Assembly: GCA_020466095.1 (NCBI GenBank)
Contig: CM035807.1
Span: forward strand, 76,786,004-76,850,003
DNA: 64,000 bases
Direction: 5' to 3'
Source of the DNA: Chlorops oryzae
Taxonomy: Eukaryota > Arthropoda > Insecta > Diptera > Chloropidae
Shown here: positions 54,900-64,000 of the stretch, piece by piece
Position numbering within the stretch: position 1 is the stretch's first letter
Layout: each line of letters begins with the position of its first letter
Made by a program: the position numbers and the translations under genes
Notes under the pieces: generated by a model
Told to the model about the DNA's origin: nothing
What the model saw: the letters and a program-made list of their open reading frames with translations, nothing else
The model's database searches: none

Positions 54900-57800
54900 T
54901 TTTTAAATTACACTGTGGTAGTTTTTAGGATGAGAATTTTTGTTCATTATGCAAACCGGTGGAGTTGGGTCCGGCTGACTCCCCCGAGTACAACAGTATT
55001 AAGCACTTGGCTTCAAACGAAATCAGGAACATTTCATTTTTCAATTTAATCATTTGAATATTTCGACTTCAATTTAATTTATAGCATACATTTAGGGTAA
55101 TGTTAAAAAATTTGTAGAATTGCAAAAAAAAACCAAACAATAGAAGATTCCACGATAAACGGTCCCACCGGTGCACCGTGACAGTCATTTCGAGCAAAAA
55201 TCGCGTAAATTCATTGGCTAAATATTTGTAAAGGCTTTCAAAAACTAAATTTTTTTTAAATCACGTCCTTTTTCTTCATTCAAATCAGCTAAAACCTAAA
55301 AAATAAGTGTGGGACAGTATTCATGGAATTGCCGAGATGCATTTGATTGAGTAAATTGAGTTAAGTGATAGTTATGTTTCAGTCTGGTCTAGTAAACTAA
55401 GTTCAAAAGAGCGGCCAAAGCCTTTAAAACTGAGAAAATATAACTTAAAAATTAACAGTGAAATGTTGGCGAAAAACTTTGAATATTTCGCAAACTCGAG
55501 CAAACCTAGCCAAGTGACTGTTATACTCGGGGTAGTGCATGATGAACATTTTGCCATAGTGTTATTAAAATAAAAAATTAACGAAAGAACAATAAAAAAA
55601 AGAGAAAAAAACTATCGAAGAGAAAGTTATTATTAATCAAATTTCTGATGAACAAAGTCCACAAATGCTTAACAACATTGTTCAAACAGGAAACGGAAGT
55701 GCATTAGTTGGCAACAAACAGAATAGCAGGCAGCATACCGAATATTGCCGAACTTTTGCCCATAAATTTCTGTCGAGAGAATCATTAATTAAGGGATTAT
55801 GTGTGGTAAGTGCATTGGAGGAGCAACAGCTACTCGGGAGACGATGAGCGCGACGACGAGAGAAGCGAAGTACCAGAAGAACAAGCAGGTGTGCGAGAAG
55901 GAAGATGAGAATGTGCCGGTGGGGCTGAATGAAAGAAAGTCTAGCGATGGAAAATAGATATTGACGTGGCGAAAAAGTTTAATTGAGAATAAGTTACACA
56001 GGAAGCGCTCACGGAAATGTTGCTAACTAACTTTGTTAGGTAACTAAGTAAAATTTTTCGGAGATCTTTCTATATATCTATCTATCTAAATGAAGAGGTG
56101 ATGCGCTTTCGCTATACATTTCTAATTACCTAAGTATGTCAAATAAACGCGTATCTAAGACTGTGTGTGAGTGTATACATATTTTCTTTTGATGAAAGTG
56201 CTCATAATAGACTTTCGGAGCATTTGTATCAAATTTTAACAGTTGACGGTACGATGGTAAGGTACGAAAACGCTGCCAATCACTACGTTGATGCTGATGC
56301 TGATTATATGCTGATGCCGACATGGAACTCAAATTAAAAGCATCAATCATGCAAAAAAAAAAAAACTGGCACTCAAAATATGGGAAAAATCGTGATGTTT
56401 CTTGTGCTGACGGTTACGACGGTGGTGCTGATATGAAATACTAATGAAAACCAAACAGTAGATTGCATGCCATAACAGAAAACTATCTAACTTAGTCCTT
56501 TCTGTCTGTCTGTCTGTTTGTCTGTCTTTCCATCTATCTGTTTGTCAGTCAATTTGTGTTGTTGTAAAGGCGGAAAGTGAAAAAAGTTGAAAAGGAACGA
56601 AAAACGGGATTACTTGCACTCATACCCAGGGAGTTTGGTCTTCGCTCGGAGCCCAATGATGGTGATGGAGCAGCGATAGCTTTATGTTGTTGTTGTTGTT
56701 GCTACTTGTAGGTACTATGTTCATTTTCTCAGGATGCAGGTACGAACGTACATACGTAAAATAGTTGTGTGTATGTTGCCACTGTTTGCCACCATTGTAT
56801 GAGCTTGGTAATCAGAAAATTTTAATCAAGCTGCTTCTTGCTGCTTGCTCCTTTTCATCTCGCCTCTTCGTTTGCTCTCTTCTGTTTTATGCTGAACAAT
56901 TCACCTTTTCACATTACATTTCCGTGTACCATAGATAAATGTCGGACCAAATGAACAATATTCACAAATCAACCTTTTTGCTTCATCCTTTCCTTTTATT
57001 TATCGAAGTGAGGTCAACTTGCGAAAACAAAGCTTCATGTTTCGATGCCACCAATTTGGATGTGGATCTATTTGTTTTGAAAAAAGCATTCATTTTTTCT
57101 TTCAGCGCTTGAGTTTAATTAATGAATGAAAATGCGAACGCTGGAAATTCAGGGATTAAGTTCAAAAAAATAGTTAGTTTAATATTGAGAGTGCAATTTA
57201 ATGGTGGTAGTTTGAATATTTTGACAGGATTAATGGATAAATGGCAATGGAATCTGAGGTGTTTGAACGTCTAACTAACCTATTTGCTTTGGAATGATTT
57301 AAGTCAAAGTATATAACTTGACTGAGGACAAGGAAGAACTACCGGTTAAGGGATGAAATAATAATTAAAATGGGCGTTTAATAGCCCCTGGTCATTCATT
57401 AACATTCCTGACGCTAGCTTTTTTCAAGCGGATAGCTTTGAGTTAAAGGACTCAGCCGTTGATTTTGGCTGAATCTTCAGTGAACCAAGCATTGGATGAA
57501 ATTAGTAGCAGGTAGTTGTATAAAGCTCCATTAGAGTGTCCTTTTTAAGGCTGTCATATTGTTGAGCGGAGGACTGCAATCTTATTCAAAGGTCATTTAA
57601 CTGGCCAGAAAGTCAGACAAAATTGTATCTACTTCAAACCCTTACATATCCTCTTTAAAAGACCAGACGTATGTACTTTTATAAAATTGTCATCTGTAGG
57701 AAATTCCTCTAGCAATTATTGGCACACATAATTTTAGAATGAACGCTTCTTCCACGTTCCAGCAACTACCTCTTTTCAATGGGAAAAAACATTTAAATTT

Positions 57801-58361
57801 GACATAGATACTTAAATGCATATTGTATGTCCCTTCCTCATTTAAGATTTTCGTAGGAACTATCCCTGCAGGAAGATTGGAGCAAATTGATGCCCTGGCG
57901 AGTATAGGAAAAATAACTAGTACACGAGTAGAGACACGGGCAGTAGAATCTAACTAGTGGCACGGTCAACGAGGCGTCTACAGCTCAATTTTGCTCAAAC
58001 ATTAATCTGATAAATTTGCTGCTCGTGAATCAGATGTGTATGTAGGTAAATAGGTAGTGCGATCAGCAATCCGAAGGCTCCAATTCAAATCACAGTCGCA
58101 GGCGAAAATTTGTCGAATAATTTTACAATTCGAAAAAATGCTAAAATATCAAAGGAAAAATAAGTTGCCAGAAAGATTAAAACTTGCCTGACTTCGCTTA
58201 TGCTGTCTCAGAACTTCGCTCACAAAATTTGTCAAAAAATGAAATGAAACCAACTGTAAAATTTTATATAAAAAAAAGTAAATTTCATTTAAAATTCATT
58301 TAAATAGCTTGGCGAAATCGGGGCTTAGGATTTCAATTTTAACTAATTAAAAACAAACAAA
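54900..58361. other. Intergenic or intronic, no supported gene
   Basis: Includes the exon candidate at 55665, (GTCT)n at 56502-56530 and (GTT)n at 56685-56705. Unique AT-rich sequence otherwise. Confidence 0.4.
55665..55805 (+). CDS. Candidate first coding exon (uncertain)
   Basis: Opens MLNNIVQTGNGSALVGNKQN and reaches the strong donor GTAAGT after LIKGLCV. The preceding ~90 bases are AAG/AAA-rich like a 5' leader and the ATG context (CACAAATGC) is fair. No partner exon was recognised in the window; if real, the rest lies beyond a long intron. Confidence 0.22.
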
Positions 58362-59920
58362 AAAGTAAGGCTGTTATAGTCAGTCGATTCTGACAGTACA
58401 ATGTCCGACACATACTACGTTTAAACGTACGCCTTATTCACGAATAAGCACATCGCGAAAAGCGAATTTTACCGTATAAACGATCTTATTTACGAAAAGC
58501 TAATTCACGAAAGCATAGAATAAGTAATAATATAGAAGGAGCGTCTCATAACAAAATTGCTGTAAATTGTATGGCGAAGGTTCCTCGCGTGGAGCTCCGA
58601 CTCTCATATGTTTCCAACTCCCAGCAGGGAAAGTTTGTTCCTCGATTACCTTATTCGTCGAGGAATTCTTCGATGAAAGGGTCATAGGAGAATAGCTTCG
58701 AACGATTAAAAGTGTAAGCGAAGACGGAAAAAATTATTGCTCACATAGTCGTCGTAGATTTTTGATAGAGGTAATCGTCATTAGAATTCTTCAACTAAAT
58801 GAAGTAAGCGAAAGAGGTAACGAACGAATTTTAATGAATCGCCTGTGTATAATTTCATCGTAAGCAGTCGTGTACAGTGGTAGACATATGTTTCGCTTAT
58901 CGATTACACATCGCTGGATTTACCAATAGTCTACTTTTACGAAACACGCTGGTATTAATGTCCAATCAGAGAACCCGACACATATTTGCATACGTATTGA
59001 GCGAATAGCATCTATATGTTTGACTTATAAAGTTCTATAATTATATGAGGATAAGACTAGTCCGATTTATCGATAAAATAAAAGAGGGTAAGAAAATTTG
59101 AATAATTTGGAAAAGGTCTTGATACGCTTATCGTGATATGAGCTATCTACAGAAAGGAAAAAAGTTGTAGATGAAGGAAAATTATAAGTGCATGAGTCGA
59201 GTAATTATAAATGAGAAGTCATAAGACCTACAATTGTGCTATAATTCGGTACTGTCACGATGTATGATCGGTGATAGAGAGAGTATGTGATGGTGATGGT
59301 GAACCAGCGGAGGAGAGAGTGTCGAGAGTGAGAAGAATAATGAGTGAGTAGGAAGAGAGGCATGAGAGCCGGAGTCAGAGAGGAGTATGAATAGTAAAGA
59401 CAAGAGTAAGAGATAGTTTATGAGGAGTAGATGAGAGGTGAGAAGATGTTGAGAGAGGAGGATAGATGAGATTGGAGATTTTGAGAGTATGAGGAATGAG
59501 AGTGGGAGATGAGAGAGAGGATGAGGAGGATGAGTAGAGTGAGAGTAGAGTGAGAGGAGTGAGGTGAGGAGAGTGAGTAGGGAGATGAGTGGAGTGAGTG
59601 AGTGAGTGAGAGAGTATGGGAGAGAGAGGGAGATAGAGGGTGAAGAGAGAGGGAGAGTAGAGGAGAGGAGGGAGAGAGAGAGGGAGAGAGAGGGAGAGAT
59701 AGGGAGGGAGAGAGAGGTTAAAAATACAGTTTCTTGGACATTTTTAGTTGCTGATGTTTAACGCATTAGTTTCTTCGTTAGCGAAACGAAGTTCGCTGGG
59801 TTCTTCTAGTGTTAAATAAATATACGCTCAAATTCTAAACTTCATTAAAATATTCCCAAAAACACAGATTTCGGAGCAGTTTTTACGATTTTTGTGACAG
59901 ACCCTAGTACCCATTGGTGG
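58362..59920 (-). mobile_element. Old Helentron H split by a ~1.4-kb insertion
   Basis: Left part AAGTAAGGCTGTTATAGTCA (to ~58430) and right part from ~59815 (TATACGCTCAAATTCTAAAC, GACAGACCCTAGTACCC) are consecutive segments of the family seen in copy E. The intervening 58430-59815 is foreign, rich in ACGAA/CGAATA motifs, and ends in a purine-rich tract. Confidence 0.6.
59265..59722. repeat. Purine-rich GAGT/GAGA tract
   Basis: About 450 bases of GAGTGAGT, GATGAG and GGGAGA units with regular T, ending in GGGAGAGAGAGG. Less pure than the tract at 40052. Confidence 0.85.
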
Positions 59921-59929
59921 AAAATTATT

Positions 59930-62900
59930 AAGATTGGCGAGTAGTCGAAGAGTTCTTCTGCACTTGTTCAATTTTCTGCGGGAAAACGATCGGGAATAAT
60001 ACTTATAAAAATTTTTGTCTCAAAATGTGAATTCTATGTTCAAGTAGAGCTGAATAGGTTTCTATCAATATATTCCAGCAAAAAGGCCTAATGCTCCTCG
60101 AAATGAGAAGAAACAACAGCAACAATAACAACAACAACAAAAAGTCGTCATACAATAATGTGCAAGAAAGCAACAGATTCGTCGCAAACAACTGGCAATA
60201 TGGGACGATACAGATGCATGCAGCAGCATCGGCTGCATTCGATGTCATTTCATTTCCAAGTTCACTTCATAACTGCTAAGAGACAAAGGAGAAATGTATT
60301 GAGTCTTTTGAAGAGTTTCCTCAGACTTCCACTACATAGGGATTGCAACTTTTAGCTTCGCTAGAGGCCGCCAGGCTTATAGTCTGAAAAATTGTTTGCA
60401 CAAAGGCTTAAAAGCAAACAAAGCTGCGTCAGCTTTCTGCTTCATAAATGGCAAGGCAAAGTAACACAAGCGCGAGCACACTCACACATACACACACGGA
60501 GAAGGGAAAATAATGCTTCAGTTTACGAAAAAAAAAAAATTAGAAAAAATAGGGAAAGAAGGCGAAAAAAACCAGAGCATGTGTGTCGAAAAAAGAAGAA
60601 TACATAGACACGGTCGGGAGGAGGTTAAAAAAAATTGCAAACAAATGAAAGTGGATACACTTCAAAGTGGCAAATGAAGAGGCGACAGTGGCTGCAACAT
60701 TGCTCATTGTTGTCGCTGCACAATTGGCAGCGGCAGTAAAAGTACAGCGAAAGCGAAAAATCTACTTCAATCTATACAGAAGGATATTGTTGTAAAACGA
60801 CCGACCGAAAGTCTAGGCAGGGGCTTTCGAACACCAAACCCTCGTCCTTCTATTACAATCAAAAGGGTTACGGAGTTAAGCTATATCGTTTTGTTTGGCA
60901 CACACTGTGACGATAGTACATAGCCGAGCTGATGAGAATAGTGGGAGTCATTGCTTTCGGGCAAGCAGCGTGAGCACACAATTGCAATTTTGAAGCAGTG
61001 CATCAATATTTGACAAGTTGTCCCTGCCATCATTGTAATCATTGCCGTTGGCGTTTGTTTTCCAAAAAGGAGAAGAACAAAACTCGCAAAAATATAGAGG
61101 GAAAGATAAAAAAAAACAAACAAAAAGAATAATAATGAAAGAAAGGGAAATTCGAAATGGGTGATTTCGTTTAAATAGGAAAGTGGAGGTTCTTTCAACA
61201 ATGTGAAGTGCAATCCAAAGAGAAAATTGCTGATACTGATTCTGATGTTAGTTCTAGGGATTTCCGTTGTAGTTTTGGGCGAATGCAGATTTCCCTGCTC
61301 TCATTTTGATAGAATCAAATGAGAATATATTCGCCTGCTTATGCAAATTTGAAAAAGCTTAAATGAGGTTTCGATTTGAATAAAAAAAGAAATGTACAAA
61401 AAGAAAAAAGAAGGATGGAAATGCGATGGGATCGAACATGAGCTCCGACCTCCTAGGGTGAATGCTCCAAGATATTGCTATTTTATTTAGATTTCCATTA
61501 TGTCCGACGGGATGATGTAGCAAATGAGATAAAACACAATTGCAAATAAGGACTTAAGATTTTTATAAAATCACAAAAATGCATGTCAATTTGTATAAAA
61601 TTTATTTGAAATTGTTGAACGGATGAAACAAATTAAAGGGTTTGATGTCTTCTGTTGACACTGAAATTCGAATGCCGAATGAACAGGAATCTCTGTTAAT
61701 TTAAGATTGTGAAGGATTGTAGTAACATTTGGGTTCAAACGTTTTTGTGCTTCTTTTTTATTGATTAAAGCGATTGTATTGTTAAATGAATACATAATTA
61801 CTTTATCCTTGAGACCGTTTTGGAAACCTTTGATTTACGTTCAGTTGCAATTGTAGGACCTTCTCAATTCCAGCGATTTTTTTTTCAGTCGCGACGCGAG
61901 GACGTCTCTCAGATCGATTTTTAAGAATACCTGAATTTATGAACTATTAACAGAAAATTAACCTTTTAGAGCAAATCCAACCTTACTTGAGTCATTTGTC
62001 TTGTAAATAATCTTTTGGGAATATATTTACCTTAGGGGCGATTCTGAAAGTTTTGTTTTCTTCTTCACATCCTATGTAAAATGATGTATGAAATCACAAT
62101 AGAAACAAGTGAAAACTGATCGACGGCTAAGGCAGATTTGGAAGCAGGAGATCATTTTACATATATATACCGGCTTTTAACCAAATCCCAGAAACGCTCC
62201 TAAAGTAAATATACAATACCTTTGTTTTTGCAATGTAAAATTTTTATCAAGAGTCTACTAAATATAGATTATTTTAGAAACATTCAGTATACTAACTTTT
62301 GAAGTTTGAAAATTTGTGTTCTTAATATGACCCCCATCGCTTGTTTTAAAACCAGAGAAATGCTATACCCAAATCATATCCTATTGCTTAAAAATTCAGT
62401 TTTTTGAAATTAGCATTTTTTTGAATTAGTATGAAAAATGGGGGGAGTGGGGGTCAAATTTTCCACACGGTTGACTTTCTATACAAATCGATTTTCTAAG
62501 AAACCTTATATATTTTTTTATATATATATTTTTAACACTATTTCATACACCTTCAATATTATGAGTAAAATCCTAATCAGGATAAATTACCGGTTTTTTT
62601 GTAAAACATAAAAGTTATAAATTTTGGAAAAAATTTAAAATTTCTAAATTTTTAATTTTACCTATGAATTAAAAATTTGGAAAAATTTGCTTAAAAATCA
62701 GCAGAATAATATGTGTTTTTTTGGTTGGAAAAAATCGTTAGAAGCCTTTTCGTTCTCATGTTACAGCTGGGGTCATATTTAGACACGAGTCAGATTTACC
62801 CCACTTTCCCTTATGCCATCTTTGGAAATGTGGAAAAAATCGTAAACAAATAATTTCGTTTTTTAATCCCAATTATAAGTTTATCCAATTAACGACGTCA

Positions 62901-64000
62901 GGTATTGAATTTTCAAACATGGAAGGAACAATGACAAGGGTCAATGATAAAAAAAAGACAAATACCCTCGATTCCAACAGTTCACTGAACACGCTCACAA
63001 CGGATCCACGTACGCTCAATACGCATTTGTGCAAAAACCAACAACAACAAAAATGTCTCTGCTGAACAATTCAAATGACCACGAGCTAAGCTGGCAACTT
63101 TTATTATTGAACGCTTCATTAAGCGTTCATTTAAATGGAGCACACCGACTGACATCTAAACCACTTGCTTGCCTGCACGCAGGACACACATTGCCAAAAA
63201 TAGATAGAAAAGAACATCGGTCCATCGAAGGATTCTGTCAGTGCCATTTATATTGTTGCATGCAAATAATGTATGGATGAGTGGACGAGAAGCGCAACAG
63301 TTGAGCAGCAGACGAGCCTGTTCGTCCAACGGATGTAGAGCAAAGGGTACGATACGGACGTTGAGTGTCAAGTGAAAGGACCCAAGAACGTTCTGACAGA
63401 TAGACAGGCAGACAGGGAGATGGGCAGACAGCACAGGCAGGCGGACACTTCAAGTAAAAGTACTGAAGTGACTAAATGAACGATAGAATAAATATTGTAC
63501 GTCGATCGAACTGCGACAAGTTTTCCATGTTGCCTCAGTCAATCCATCACTTATCATTTCACTCAGCATCACTCGGAACTGTGGTCTGCTTTCTGGTCCT
63601 CGGTGAAGTTCAAATCACCATCATCAACACCAACATCGTCATCGTCATCATCATCATCATCATCATCATCATCAGCATATTCGTTGTCAATTAACGAACG
63701 AAAATGACTTCCGCCATCATTGTGTTTAGTTTAGACGCTCGGGTCGGGTGTGGGTCGAAAAAAAAATGGAATAAATGGAAAAAAATGGTGGCGAAGGGAG
63801 TACCTACGTCGGCAGCTGTAACTTCCGTTTCCGATTTTCAGTATAGAAAATGCGCTTAGTTTTGTTTTGCTGTGATTTCACTTCTTACTCTTTTTTTGCT
63901 TGCTCAACTTGCTTCCTTGCTTGTCGTTGCCACTCAGAGTTCCATTGATGGGCACAATAGTTGACAACCTCCGGCCACCGGGCACTGTTGCTTTTAATTG
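59930..64000. other. Distal region, no supported gene
   Basis: CAA runs near 60115-60140 and 63040, (CAT)n at 63640-63675 and a CAGACAGG-like run near 63400 resemble 5' leader or intron DNA of a neighbouring gene. 62325-62775 is bounded by AATATGACCCC in inverted orientation, a possible MITE. A tRNA-like B-box, GTTCGATCCC, lies on the minus strand near 61435. Confidence 0.35.

Overview
This is an eukaryotic window: AT-rich, intron-bearing insect DNA. Short GT-AG exons, CAA-rich leaders and abundant GTCY-microsatellite (mini-me/DINE-1-like Helentron) repeats point to a brachyceran fly, plausibly a tephritid; the family level is inference. Genes lie only in the first ~39 kb; the rest is mostly repeats and intergenic or intronic sequence without recognisable exons.

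Layout. 1-5040: a segmental duplication, one copy carrying a 1.7 kb DNA transposon and the other preserving the empty site. 6160-23568 (+): a 12-exon class C GPCR of the GPR158/GPR179 type, with signal peptide, ectodomain, Cys-rich stalk, seven membrane segments and a cytoplasmic tail. Its exon 4 exists twice at >99% identity, 3177 bp apart, with a 101-bp satellite and Helentron sequence at the junction. The exon is asymmetric, so including both copies breaks the frame. The first stop is TGA-CGG, and the same frame stays open for a further 275 codons, ending in -SPIVV. This is a strong stop-codon-readthrough candidate. 26198-26721 (+): an unrecognised three-exon gene. 27261-39197: a cluster of small genes, three Ly6/uPAR-domain GPI-anchored proteins (-, +, -) with a TRIAP1/Mdm35 twin-CX9C gene (-) among them.

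39.2-64 kb: long purine-rich tracts, DNA transposons (pogo-like, PIF/Harbinger-like), tRNA-derived SINEs, more Helentrons and a few weak exon candidates.

The Ly6 products are expected to be secreted and GPI-anchored, and the GPCR to be in the plasma membrane. TRIAP1 acts in the mitochondrial intermembrane space. Nothing in the window shows these genes share a pathway. All gene names rest on motifs read by eye; no database search was possible.
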